Both the position numbers and the translations under genes were made by a program. From positions 248,001-312,000 of the forward strand of contig NZ_CP132294.1 of assembly GCF_030734285.1 (NCBI RefSeq): DNA of 64,000 nt, written 5' to 3'. This document shows positions 44,930 to 54,227 of the stretch, piece by piece (the first letter of the stretch is position 1; the number at the start of each line of letters is the position of its first letter). Source of the DNA: Natronococcus sp. AD-5 (GTDB taxonomy: Archaea > Halobacteriota > Halobacteria > Halobacteriales > Natrialbaceae). The notes beneath the pieces are model-generated. The model ran no database searches and was not told the DNA's origin. It saw only the letters and a program-made list of their open reading frames with translations.

Positions 44930-45456
44930 GTTCGGTCGGGATCGTCCGGTGATCGGTGTTCGGATTGCAGGTCCGAATTCGTTTCGCCGGCGTTCGGCTG
45001 TGTGGATCCGGTTGCGGTATCGGACTCCGCCGTCTCCGTATCGGTGGCGGTGCGCGCGTCCGCCGCGTCGCGGCGTTCGGATTCCCGGTACGCTCGGTAG
45101 CGGTGAACGGCGAACGCAAAGAGGATCGCACCGCCGCCGATCAGGGTCGCACTGCGGGTTATCGCCCCCTCGAAGATGAGGAACAGAACGCCCAGCGAAA
45201 CGGCGAGCACGGCGGCGTTGACCACGAGCACGATCGACCAGAACGCCTGGAGCAGATCGCTCGAAACGTCCGTTTCGGCGGTCGAGACGCCGGGTTCCGC
45301 CGGCGACTCGAACTCCGAGCGCAGGTCCGACCGGAGATTCGACCCCGCGTCCTCGGTCGGCACTCGCGGGATCGTCAGCGAGTCGCTGTCGGGATCCGCG
45401 TACTCCTCTTCGGGATCCCACTCCTCCGGTTCGTGCTCGGTTCGATCGAATACCAC
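44926..45456 (-). CDS. Haloarchaeal membrane protein with acidic termini
   Basis: This 176-residue protein has an acidic N-terminal 65 residues, two membrane helices (about 70-93 and 100-117), and an acidic Ala/Thr-rich C-terminal tail. The 44450-44929 gene follows with a 4-base overlap, so a membrane-linked regulator pair is possible. Function unknown. Confidence 0.78.
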   Translation of the reverse strand: MVFDRTEHEPEEWDPEEEYADPDSDSLTIPRVPTEDAGSNLRSDLRSEFESPAEPGVSTAETDVSSDLLQAFWSIVLVVNAAVLAVSLGVLFLIFEGAITRSATLIGGGAILFAFAVHRYRAYRESERRDAADARTATDTETAESDTATGSTQPNAGETNSDLQSEHRSPDDPDRT

Positions 45457-45513
45457 GGATGGTCGAACGGCAAGGGGAAGGAAAAGGATTCGCGTTCGCG
45501 CTCGAGCCCCGAC

Positions 45514-45702
45514 TCAGGCGAGTTCCTCGAGCGGCAGCGTTCGGGAGGTTTCTACCCAGGCGAGCGGGTTTTCGGCGTCGTAGAAGACGACCCCGTCCTC
45601 GGTCTCGTAGGCCTCGATCGTCGCGGTGCCCTCGGGTTCACTACTCGGTTCGCTGCGATCCGTCATCTCGTCGTCGTTGACTCGGGTGGACACGTCAGTC
45701 AC
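45514..45702 (-). CDS. Small haloarchaeal protein, 62 residues
   Basis: The 62-residue acidic protein has the motif IEAYETEDGVVFYDAENPLA followed by WVETSRT. This ends in the pattern seen in short haloarchaeal proteins of unknown role (DUF7331-like). The start is taken as GTG 45702, 25-33 nt from a TATA box CATATAACG (complement of 45727-45735). An ATG at 45666 is an alternative. It is divergent from polB. Confidence 0.7.
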   Translation of the reverse strand: MTDVSTRVNDDEMTDRSEPSSEPEGTATIEAYETEDGVVFYDAENPLAWVETSRTLPLEELA

Positions 45703-45866
45703 CTCGAAGTGTGGTATGTGTTATCACGTTATATGCTTTGTTGCCGCTTCAACGTCACGTCGGTCTGGTACGGTGTGACTTGCGATCGGTACGACACCCG
45801 CGAGTGCGTTGTCCTCGTGGGATGGGAGTGCAGGGTTTTTATCCGGCGGCTGCAAACTCCGACATC
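45703..45866. promoter_or_regulatory. Divergent promoter region upstream of polB
   Basis: The minus-strand box CATATAACG (45727-45735) serves the 62-residue protein. TTTTTATCC at 45836-45844 serves polB, 23-31 nt before its ATG. The bases between contain no gene. Confidence 0.55.
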
Positions 45867-48596
45867 ATGACCGAGGCGGGCCAGACCGGACTCGCGGAGT
45901 TCTCGGGCGAGTCTTCCGATCGGCCGGACGAAGAGGCGGCCGCCGTCGCCGGCGACGGCGGGAGGAACAGTACAGAGGTGATCGACGTTCGCGAAGAGAC
46001 GCTTCCCGAACCGACGGGAGAACTCGAACTCGCCGTGATGCAGGTCGACTACACGATCACCGGCTACGGCGACGACGAGCGGCCGATCATGCACGTGTTC
46101 GGCCGCACGCCCGACGGCGACTTGGAACACGTTCAGGTCGTCGGCTTCCGGCCGTACTTCTACGCGCCGACGGAGACGCTCGAGCGCCCGCCGGAGGAGG
46201 CGTACGACCGGCTCACCGGCAGCCGCGAGGTCGGCGAGGACGGCGAGCCCTACGAGAGCATCCGCGGCGAGCGGCTGACGAAGATCTTCGGCCAGACGCC
46301 CCGCGACGTCGGACAGGTGCGCGACGACTTCGAACACTACGAGGCGGACATCCTCTTCCCGAACCGGTTTCTCATCGACAAGGACGTCCGCAGCGGGATC
46401 CGCGTCCCGGAGCGGCGGGCCGACGACGACTCGCTGGTCGTGTCCCACGAAGAAGTCGAAGCCACGGGCGTCGACGCCGAGCCGCGCGTACAGACGTTCG
46501 ACATCGAGGTCGACGACCGCTCCGGCTTCCCCGAAGACGGCGAGGAGCCGATCGTCTGTCTCACCAGTCACGACTCCTACCGCGACGAGTACGTCATGTG
46601 GCTCTACGAGGCGCCGATCGGCGACGGCGAGATTCCCGCCGCGATCGAGGAGTACGAGCCGATCGATGGGCCGATCGACCACGAGATCCGCAGCTTCGAC
46701 GAGGAGGAAGCGATGCTCGAGGCCTTCATCGAGTACGTCCGAGAAACCGATCCCGACGTCCTGACGGGGTGGAACTTCGAGGATTTCGACGCCCCCTACC
46801 TCCTCGACCGGCTCGAGGAGCTCCAGGGCCCGCACCACGACTACGAACTCGAGATCGATCGGCTCTCCCGGGTTGACGAGGTCTGGCGCAGCAACTGGGG
46901 CGGCCCCGACATCAAGGGCCGCGTCGTCTTCGACCTCCTGTACGGCTACCAGCGGATGGTCTTCTCGGAACTCGACTCCTACCGGCTGGACGCCGTCGGC
47001 GAGGTGGAGCTGGGCGTCGGGAAAGAGCGGTACGCCGGCGACATCGGCGACCTCTGGGAGGACGATCCGACGCAGCTGCTCGCGTACAACCTCCGGGACG
47101 TCGAGCTCTGCGTCGAACTCGACCGCCAGCAGGAGATCATTCCCTTCTGGGACGAGGTGCGCTCCTTCGTGGGGTGTAAACTCGAGGACGCGCCGACGCC
47201 CGGCGACGCGGTCGACATGTACGTCCTCCACGAGGCCCACGGTCGGTTCTCGCTGCCGTCGAAGGGCCAACAGGAGGCCGGCGAGGAGTTCGAGGGCGGC
47301 GCCGTCTTCGATCCGATCACGGGCGTCAAGGAGAACGTCACCGTGCTCGACCTGAAGTCGCTGTACCCGATGTGTATGACGACGATCAACGCCTCGCCGG
47401 AGACGAAGGTCGATCCCGAGGCGTACGAGGGGGAGACCTACGTCGCGCCGACCGAGCCCGAGCCGATCCACTTCCGGAAGGAGCCCGACGGCGTGATGCG
47501 GGAGATGATCACGGAACTGCTCGCCGAACGCGAGGAGAAGAAGTCGCACCGAGACGAGCACGACCCCGGCACCCCCGAGTACGAACAGTACGACCGCCAG
47601 CAGGGCGCGGTGAAGGTCATCATGAACTCGCTGTACGGCGTCTCGGGCTGGGAGCAGTTCAGACTGTACGACAAGGAGGCCGCGGCCGCAATTACCGCGA
47701 CGGGCCGGGAGGTGATCGAGTTCACCGAAACCGCCGCGAACGAGCTGGACTACCAGGTCACCTACGGCGACACCGACAGCGTGATGCTCGAGCTCGGTCC
47801 CGAGGTCTCGAAGGACGAAGCTATCGAGCAATCGTTCACCATCGAGGAACACATCAACGCCCGCTACGACGACTTCGCGCGCGAGGACCTGAACGCAGAG
47901 GCGCACCGATTCCAGATCGAGTTCGAGAAGCTCTACCGACGGTTCTTCCAGGCCGGAAAGAAGAAGCGCTACGCCGGTCACATCATCTGGAAGGAGGGGA
48001 AGGACGTCGACGACATCGACATCGTCGGCTTCGAGTACCAGCGGTCGGACATCGCGCCGATCACAAAGGAGGTCCAGCACCGCGTCATCGAGATGATCGT
48101 CCGCGAGGGCGACGTCGAAGGGGCCAAGGAGTACGTCAACGGCGTCATCGAAGACGTCCGCGCGGGCGACATCTCGCTCGAGGACATCGCCATCCCGGGC
48201 GGAATCGGCAAGCGACTCGGCAACTACGACACCGACACGGCGCAGGTTCGCGGCGCCAAGTACGCCAACCGCTTGCTCGGAACGAACTTCCAGCGCGGTA
48301 GCAAGCCGAAACGACTCTACCTCGAACGGGTCGACCCCGCGTTCTTCGAGCGTCTCGAGTCCGAGGAGGGGCTCGACGCCCGCACCGATCCGATCTACGG
48401 CGCGTTCAAGCGCGACCCGGACGTCATCTGTTTCGAGTACGAGGACCAGATCCCCGACGCGTTCGAGGTCGACTACGAGACGATGCTCGAGAAGACGCTC
48501 CAGGGGCCGATCGAGCGCATCCTCGAGGCGCTCGGGGTCTCGTGGGAGGAAGTGAAGTCGGGTCAGGAGCAGACCGGACTCGACCAGTACTGGTAG
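45867..48596 (+). CDS. polB: DNA polymerase family B with PIP box
   Basis: This 909-residue replicative or repair polymerase has Exo I FDIEVDD (211-217), motif A DLKSLYP (495-501), motif B KVIMNSLYG (583-591) and motif C YGDTDS (633-638), all intact, so it should have both polymerase and 3'-5' proofreading activity. The last eight residues QTGLDQYW are a PIP box (Q-x2-L-x2-Y-W) for binding PCNA. No intein is present. The ATG at 45867 is preferred over upstream in-frame codons. Confidence 0.97.
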   Translation: MTEAGQTGLAEFSGESSDRPDEEAAAVAGDGGRNSTEVIDVREETLPEPTGELELAVMQVDYTITGYGDDERPIMHVFGRTPDGDLEHVQVVGFRPYFYAPTETLERPPEEAYDRLTGSREVGEDGEPYESIRGERLTKIFGQTPRDVGQVRDDFEHYEADILFPNRFLIDKDVRSGIRVPERRADDDSLVVSHEEVEATGVDAEPRVQTFDIEVDDRSGFPEDGEEPIVCLTSHDSYRDEYVMWLYEAPIGDGEIPAAIEEYEPIDGPIDHEIRSFDEEEAMLEAFIEYVRETDPDVLTGWNFEDFDAPYLLDRLEELQGPHHDYELEIDRLSRVDEVWRSNWGGPDIKGRVVFDLLYGYQRMVFSELDSYRLDAVGEVELGVGKERYAGDIGDLWEDDPTQLLAYNLRDVELCVELDRQQEIIPFWDEVRSFVGCKLEDAPTPGDAVDMYVLHEAHGRFSLPSKGQQEAGEEFEGGAVFDPITGVKENVTVLDLKSLYPMCMTTINASPETKVDPEAYEGETYVAPTEPEPIHFRKEPDGVMREMITELLAEREEKKSHRDEHDPGTPEYEQYDRQQGAVKVIMNSLYGVSGWEQFRLYDKEAAAAITATGREVIEFTETAANELDYQVTYGDTDSVMLELGPEVSKDEAIEQSFTIEEHINARYDDFAREDLNAEAHRFQIEFEKLYRRFFQAGKKKRYAGHIIWKEGKDVDDIDIVGFEYQRSDIAPITKEVQHRVIEMIVREGDVEGAKEYVNGVIEDVRAGDISLEDIAIPGGIGKRLGNYDTDTAQVRGAKYANRLLGTNFQRGSKPKRLYLERVDPAFFERLESEEGLDARTDPIYGAFKRDPDVICFEYEDQIPDAFEVDYETMLEKTLQGPIERILEALGVSWEEVKSGQEQTGLDQYW

Positions 48597-48778
48597 CCGA
48601 TCCGACCGCGGTCACCACCACATTCATCTGTCTGGCGTTCATCACGTCTTGCGAGAGCGATCGATACTCGACGAAAGCGCGGCGCTTCGCGGGCGAGACA
48701 CCGTTGTCGCGCAACCGCGGGGTTCACGCACCCCACGTAGCGGTTCTCGTTCGAGAAAATAATCTTCGTCATTCGAAA

Positions 48779-48798
48779 TCGTATCCAATCGCATACGA
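48779..48798. promoter_or_regulatory. 6-8-6 dyad upstream of the sufC TATA box
   Basis: TCGTAT-CCAATCGC-ATACGA is symmetric with six-base arms and lies just before CGTTATCA (48802-48809), the presumed TATA box of the suf operon. A repressor or activator of iron-sulfur assembly binding here is inferred from position and symmetry. Confidence 0.4.
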
Positions 48799-48843
48799 AA
48801 CCGTTATCACGCGGACGGCCCACGATTCAAACGACAGAACACT

Positions 48844-49752
48844 ATGGCACGCCTCGAACTGAACAACCTGCACGCAGAAGTGGCGGACGGTGACGAGAAG
48901 ATTCTCGAGGGCGTCGACCTCGAGGTCGAGTCGGGCGAGATTCACGCCCTGATGGGCCCCAACGGCTCCGGGAAGTCGACGACGGCGAAGGTCATCGCCG
49001 GCCACCCGGCCTACGAGGTCACTGAGGGCGAGGTCCTGATCCACCTCGAGGAGGACGAGTTCGGCGAGGACATCGAGATCGGCGAGGACCAGCGCACCTG
49101 GGATCTCCTCGAACTCGAGCCGAACGAGCGCGCGGCGCTCGGCGTCTTCCTCGGCTTCCAGTACCCCGCCGAGATCGAGGGCGTCACGATGACGAACTTC
49201 CTCCGCACGGCGCTCAACGCCAAGATCGAGGAGCGCGAGGAGCTCTTCGAGGACGAGAAAGGCGACGAAGAGGAAGAGGGGGACGAAGGCTTCGAGACCT
49301 CGCCGATGGAAGGTCCCGCGGACGAGGGCGAGGTCGGCGTCGCCGAGTTCCAGGGGATCCTCCAGGAGAAGATGGAGCAGCTGGACATGGACGAGAAGTT
49401 CGCCCAGCGCTACCTCAACGCCGGCTTCTCCGGCGGCGAGAAGAAGCAGAACGAAGTGCTGCAGGCCGCCATCCTCGAGCCGTCGATCGCCGTCCTCGAC
49501 GAGATCGACTCCGGGCTCGACATCGACCGCCTGCAGGACGTCTCGAACGGGATCAACGCGCTGCGCGACCAGCAGGGCACCGGGATCCTCCAGATCACGC
49601 ACTACCAGCGCATCCTCGACTACGTCGAACCCGACTACGTCCACGTCATGCTCGACGGCCAGATCGCCAAGAGCGGCGACGCCTCGCTGGCCGAGGAGCT
49701 CGAGGACAAGGGGTACGACTGGGTCCGCGAAGAGGTCTACGGCACCGCGTAA
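48844..49752 (+). CDS. sufC: Fe-S cluster assembly ATPase SufC
   Basis: This 302-residue ABC-type ATPase drives the SufBCD scaffold. Walker A GPNGSGKST is at 38-46, signature FSGGEKK at 195-201, Walker B AVLDEID near 216-222. Compared with the usual 250 residues it carries a strongly acidic insertion (about 133-165, EDEKGDEEEEGDEG) before the signature. It is the first gene of sufCBD. Confidence 0.95.
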   Translation: MARLELNNLHAEVADGDEKILEGVDLEVESGEIHALMGPNGSGKSTTAKVIAGHPAYEVTEGEVLIHLEEDEFGEDIEIGEDQRTWDLLELEPNERAALGVFLGFQYPAEIEGVTMTNFLRTALNAKIEEREELFEDEKGDEEEEGDEGFETSPMEGPADEGEVGVAEFQGILQEKMEQLDMDEKFAQRYLNAGFSGGEKKQNEVLQAAILEPSIAVLDEIDSGLDIDRLQDVSNGINALRDQQGTGILQITHYQRILDYVEPDYVHVMLDGQIAKSGDASLAEELEDKGYDWVREEVYGTA

Positions 49753-49809
49753 CCTGATCTGGCTAGAACAACGGTAATAACCCTACAGCCGTAACCACAT
49801 ACATAAACA

Positions 49810-51240
49810 ATGAGTTCCGAACAAGATCACCTCAAAGACACTGATACCGAAGCGCGGTTCGAGTTCAAGAAAGAACAGAACGCCGCGGTGAAGTCCGACA
49901 AGGGCCTGACCGAGGAGGTCATCCGCATGATCTCCGAGGACAAGGACGAGCCCGACTGGATGCTCGAGCGCCGCCTGCGCGCGCTCCAGCAGTTCCAGAA
50001 CATGCCGCTGCCGACCGACTGGCCCGGCCAGCCGGACCTGACCGAACTCGACATCGAAGAGATCGTCCCGTACATCCGCCCGGACGTCGACAAGCGCGAA
50101 GGCGTCGACGACTGGACGGAGCTGCCCGACGAGATCAAGGACACGTTCGACAAGCTCGGCATCCCGGAGGCGGAGAAGAACGCGCTCTCCGGCGTCGGCG
50201 CCCAGTACGAGTCCGAGGTCGTCTACCAGAACATGCAGGAGCAGTGGGAGGAGAAGGGCGTCATCTTCATGAACATGGACCGCGCGGTCCAGGAGCACCC
50301 CGAGCTCGTCAAGGAGCACTTCATGACGACCTGCGTCCCGCCGAGCGACAACAAGTTCGCCGCGCTCCACGGCGCCGTCTGGTCCGGCGGCTCGTTCGTC
50401 TACGTCCCCGAGGACGTCACCGTCGAGATGCCCGTCCAGGCGTACTTCCGCATGAACTCGGAGGGGATGGGCCAGTTCGAGCACACGCTCATCATCGCCG
50501 AGGAAGGATCGGAAGTCCACTACATCGAGGGCTGTTCCGCGCCGAAGTACGGCACCCACAACCTCCACTCCGGCGGCGTCGAGGTCTTCGTCGGCGAAGA
50601 CGCGCACGTTCAGTACTCGACCGTGCAGAACTGGTCGAAGAACACGTTCAACCTCAACACCAAGCGCGCCATCGTCGAGGAGAACGGGACGATGGAGTGG
50701 GTCTCCGGCAGCATGGGCTCGAAAGCGACCATGCTCTACCCGTGCTCGATCCTCAAGGGTCGCGGCGCGACGGACACCCACATCACCATCGCGTTCGCCG
50801 GCGAGGGCCAGGACATCGACACCGGCGCGAAGGTGTACCACAACGCGCCGAACACGAAGTCGACCATCGAGTCCAAGTCCATCTCCAAGGACGGCGGCCG
50901 CACCAACTACCGCGGCCTCGTTCACATCGCGGACGGCGCCGAGAACTCGTCCACTGCCGTGGAGTGCGACGCGCTGATGTTCGACAACGAGTCGACGTCG
51001 GACACCATGCCGTACATGGAGATCGAGGAGTCGAAGGTCGACGTCGCCCACGAGGCGACCGTCGGAAAGATCGGCGACGAGGACATCTTCTACCTCCAGA
51101 GCCGCGGTCTGGACGACGACGACGCCAAGAAGATGATCGTCGCCGGCTTCATCGAGCCGATCACGGAGGAACTGCCGATCGAGTACGCGGTCGAACTCAA
51201 CCGCCTCATCGAACTCGAGATGGAGGGTAGTCTCGGATAA
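49810..51240 (+). CDS. sufB: Fe-S cluster assembly scaffold SufB
   Basis: This 476-residue beta-helix protein forms, with SufD and SufC, the scaffold on which clusters are built. It starts with the typical helix (VIRMISEDKDEPDWMLERRL), contains HYIEGCSAPKYGTHNLHSGG and ends with KMIVAGFIEPITEELPIEYA. GGTAATAAC (49773-49781), 29-37 nt before the ATG, may be a second promoter inside the operon. SufD follows after one base. Confidence 0.95.
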   Translation: MSSEQDHLKDTDTEARFEFKKEQNAAVKSDKGLTEEVIRMISEDKDEPDWMLERRLRALQQFQNMPLPTDWPGQPDLTELDIEEIVPYIRPDVDKREGVDDWTELPDEIKDTFDKLGIPEAEKNALSGVGAQYESEVVYQNMQEQWEEKGVIFMNMDRAVQEHPELVKEHFMTTCVPPSDNKFAALHGAVWSGGSFVYVPEDVTVEMPVQAYFRMNSEGMGQFEHTLIIAEEGSEVHYIEGCSAPKYGTHNLHSGGVEVFVGEDAHVQYSTVQNWSKNTFNLNTKRAIVEENGTMEWVSGSMGSKATMLYPCSILKGRGATDTHITIAFAGEGQDIDTGAKVYHNAPNTKSTIESKSISKDGGRTNYRGLVHIADGAENSSTAVECDALMFDNESTSDTMPYMEIEESKVDVAHEATVGKIGDEDIFYLQSRGLDDDDAKKMIVAGFIEPITEELPIEYAVELNRLIELEMEGSLG

Positions 51241-51241
51241 T

Positions 51242-52462
51242 ATGAGCGCAGGAACACAGGTACACGCCAATCTGACGGAAGAACAGGTCCGCGAAATCAG
51301 CGGGAACCTCGACGAGCCAGAGTGGCTCCTCGAGACGCGTCTGGAAGCGCTCGAGGCGCTCGACGAACTCGACATGCCGGACGTCATTCGGACGCCGGGT
51401 CGCAACTGGACGAACCTCTACGAGCTCGACTTCGAGTCGCTCGTCGACCCGCTGAACGCCGCCGAGAACAAGGATCAGGTCGGTCCCGCGGACGCCGAGG
51501 TCCTGTCGTGGGCCGACGCGGTCCAGGAGCACGAGGAGCTCCTGAAGGAGCACTTCGGCAGCATCGTCAACCCGCAGGAGAACTACCTGACGGCCCTCTC
51601 CACGGCGCTGTTCAGCACCGGGACGGTCGTCTACGTCCCCGAGGGCGTCGACGCCGAGGACGTCACCATCCGGACCGAGCAGAACTCCCGCTCGCTGTTC
51701 AACTACACGCTCGTCGTCACCGAGGAGTCGTCCTCGGTCACGATCCTCGAGCGCCAGTCGACCGGCGAGGAGCAAGAGGAGCAGTACTACAGCGGCATCG
51801 TCGAGGTCGTCGCCGGCGAGAACAGCAACGTCCAGTACGGCAGCCTCCAGAACCTCTCGGAGGAGGCCTACAACTTCACCACCAAGCGCGGCGACGCCGG
51901 CACGTACGCCACGATCGACTGGATCGAGGTCAATCTCGGCACGCAGCTGACCAAGGCGGGCGTCTCGACGGAACTCAACGGCGACGGCTCCGAGACGCAG
52001 ATCGTCGGCGCGTTCTACGGCCACAACGACCAGCACTTCGACCTCGACGCGAAGGTCTGGCACCGCGCCGAGCACACGACCGCCGACCTCGTCACCCGCG
52101 GCGTCACCGACGACGTCGCCCGCTCGGTCTACGAGGGCGTCCAGGACGTCGGCAAGGAGGCCTGGGACACCAGCTCCTACCAGCGCGAGAACACGCTGAT
52201 GTTAAGCGACGAGTCCGAGGCCGACGCCTCGCCGAAGCTGATCATCAACAACCACGACACCGAGGCCAGCCACTCGGCGACGGTCGGCCAGATCGACCAG
52301 GAGGACCTGCTGTACATGACCTCCCGCGGTATCGATCCCCGCGCCGCACGTAACATGCTCGTCGAGGGCTTCTTCGTGCCCGTGCTCGAGGAGATCGCGG
52401 TCGACGAACTCCGCGAGGACCTCGAGGATCTGGTTGCGGCCCGACTCCGACAGCGCGACTGA
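51242..52462 (+). CDS. sufD: Fe-S cluster assembly protein SufD
   Basis: This 406-residue SufB paralogue has a helical N-terminus (LTEEQVREISGNLDEPEWLL), a beta-helix core with HNDQHFDLDAKVWHRAEHTT, and a C-terminal MTSRGIDPRAARNMLVEGFF. It is 1 nt after SufB and surely co-translated. Confidence 0.94.
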   Translation: MSAGTQVHANLTEEQVREISGNLDEPEWLLETRLEALEALDELDMPDVIRTPGRNWTNLYELDFESLVDPLNAAENKDQVGPADAEVLSWADAVQEHEELLKEHFGSIVNPQENYLTALSTALFSTGTVVYVPEGVDAEDVTIRTEQNSRSLFNYTLVVTEESSSVTILERQSTGEEQEEQYYSGIVEVVAGENSNVQYGSLQNLSEEAYNFTTKRGDAGTYATIDWIEVNLGTQLTKAGVSTELNGDGSETQIVGAFYGHNDQHFDLDAKVWHRAEHTTADLVTRGVTDDVARSVYEGVQDVGKEAWDTSSYQRENTLMLSDESEADASPKLIINNHDTEASHSATVGQIDQEDLLYMTSRGIDPRAARNMLVEGFFVPVLEEIAVDELREDLEDLVAARLRQRD

Positions 52463-52599
52463 ATTTTCACGCGACCGCCTCTCGGTCGTTCTTCTCCCGT
52501 TTCTCCGTCCGGTAGCGACGGCCGTCTCGGTGCGAATCGATAGCAGCGGAACCGGCGTCTGACGAGCCTTTTTGTACCGAAGCGAAGTACCGGTGGTCG

Positions 52600-53607
52600 A
52601 TGCGGGAACTCCCCGTCGACCTGGACGAAGACACGCTCGAGGCCCTCGAGACCGAGCGACGGCTGATCGGCTTCGAGAGCCGGGCCGCGTACGTTCGATG
52701 GATCGTCGATCAGCGCGGATCGATCGGCGACGCGTCCGGCGAGGACGATCGAGTGCTCGAGGCGTACCGACGGCGGATCGAAGAACTCGAGCGCCGGCTC
52801 GAGGCTGCGACCGATCCCGAGGTGTCGGGGACGACGGCGGAGCCGGCAGGCGCGGACGCAGCGGGCGGTTCAGCGGACGAGCGGCGCGGCGACGACTCGG
52901 AATCGGAGCGCGGTACGGACGGGACGTGGCGGCGCTGGGAGCAGGATCCGACGATCGAGGTCCGCGGTCGACCACGGCGGACCGTTCGTCGAGCCGCGGA
53001 GGGCGAACAGCCCGCGGCCGCGAGCGTCGTGGAGTGCGGCCGACCCGATCGAGTCGAATCCGATACCCAGCGGGACCGGGACGGGGACCGAGAGAATGAA
53101 CCCCGACCGACGATCGAGGCCGGTTCGGCGACCCTCACGCCGGAGCGGGTCGTGCGTCTCTCCGAGGATCCCGTCTCGGCCGACGCGGACGTCCTCGAGT
53201 CCGTCGAGGTCGAGCGCCTCGACGAACTCTCCAGGCGGGCGGTCGCGAAGACCCGCGAGCGATTGGACCGGGACGTCGAAACGGGCCTCGAGTATCGGTC
53301 GACGACGCCGCTCACGGGCGAGGACGTTCGCCCTGGCGCGGACCTCGTCGACCTCGAGACGCTGTCCGTGCCCGGCCGCTCGGAGGAGCAGCGTGCGAAG
53401 CGGCGAGCGGTCGCCGGGCGAGCGATCGCCTTCCTCCGCGACGAGGGCCGTGCGCGGAAGGCCGACTTCGTCGAACGGTTTTACGAGACGCACCCGGCCG
53501 GCTACGCGACCCCCGAGAGCTGGTGGTCGTTTCTCAAGCGCGTCTTCAGACAGGTCGAGGCGGTCGACGGCGGTGACGGCGCTCGCGTCTGGAAATACGC
53601 CGGCTGA
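52600..53607 (+). CDS. Ribbon-helix-helix plus winged-helix-like haloarchaeal protein
   Basis: This 335-residue protein starts with a ribbon-helix-helix-like unit (ELPVDLDEDTLEALETERRL, then GFESRAAYVRWIVDQRG) and a short coiled coil (RIEELERRLEAA). The middle 150 residues are acidic and disordered-looking. The C-terminal domain (IAFLRDEGRARKADFVERFY, then PESWWSFLKRVFRQVEAVDG) resembles a winged helix. DNA binding is likely at both ends. CTTTTTGTACC at about 52568 gives a leaderless start. Confidence 0.75.
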   Translation: MRELPVDLDEDTLEALETERRLIGFESRAAYVRWIVDQRGSIGDASGEDDRVLEAYRRRIEELERRLEAATDPEVSGTTAEPAGADAAGGSADERRGDDSESERGTDGTWRRWEQDPTIEVRGRPRRTVRRAAEGEQPAAASVVECGRPDRVESDTQRDRDGDRENEPRPTIEAGSATLTPERVVRLSEDPVSADADVLESVEVERLDELSRRAVAKTRERLDRDVETGLEYRSTTPLTGEDVRPGADLVDLETLSVPGRSEEQRAKRRAVAGRAIAFLRDEGRARKADFVERFYETHPAGYATPESWWSFLKRVFRQVEAVDGGDGARVWKYAG

Positions 53608-53665
53608 GCCGAACCGGAACGCGGAGATGCCGGAAGTTAAGTAGCATGCACACCCAGGAGTAGCT

Positions 53666-54160
53666 ATGAGTCTGGGACAGCGCGTCTCGAGCGACCACCA
53701 GCTCGCCCGGCTCCTCCAGATCGGAGTCGTCCTGGAGGAAGTCGTCGAGTCACGCGCCGCCCACCACCTCGAGTCGCTGCCCGCCGACGAACGCGAGGCC
53801 ATCGACGACGAGGTGCGGGAGTTGCTCGCCGAGGCCGCCGACGAGTCGGCCGGCCACCGCGAGCGACTCGAGGCGCTGGTCGACGAACTCGAGGCCGAGA
53901 CGGTCGCGTACGAAGAGATCAACGCGCTGGTCGACGCGCGGTACGGTCCGCCGGAGGACACGGACGGCGTCCTCTACGATCAGCTCTGTAACGAGGAAAC
54001 CGCCTACAAGTTCTACGACGACCTGATCGAGGCGGTCGAGGCGTCGGACGCCTCGTTCGCCGTCGATCGCGACCGACTGCTCGAGACGCTGTACGACATT
54101 CGGGAGGAGGAACGCGAGGGCGTCGAAGAAGTGACCGAGATCATGGAGCGCAGAGCATGA
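53666..54160 (+). CDS. Ferritin-like / rubrerythrin-type protein
   Basis: This 164-residue protein is almost all helix with paired Glu/His patterns: VVLEEVVESRAAHHLESL, ADESAGHRERL and NEETAYKFYDDLIEAVE. This is the ferritin-like diiron four-helix fold. It could store iron or reduce peroxide. AGTTAAGT near 53635 gives a leaderless start. The DtxR-family regulator starts 67 nt downstream. Confidence 0.78.
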   Translation: MSLGQRVSSDHQLARLLQIGVVLEEVVESRAAHHLESLPADEREAIDDEVRELLAEAADESAGHRERLEALVDELEAETVAYEEINALVDARYGPPEDTDGVLYDQLCNEETAYKFYDDLIEAVEASDASFAVDRDRLLETLYDIREEEREGVEEVTEIMERRA

Positions 54161-54227
54161 TGCGGGCGGGAGGCGATCGGCGTCGACCGGCGGCTCGCAG
54201 CCAGACAGACACGGACGGAGGGACGCG

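Noticed and set aside
45729-48080. 783-codon minus-strand frame over polB
   Set aside because: PolB motifs are intact on the plus strand, and the antisense frame has no recognisable domain.
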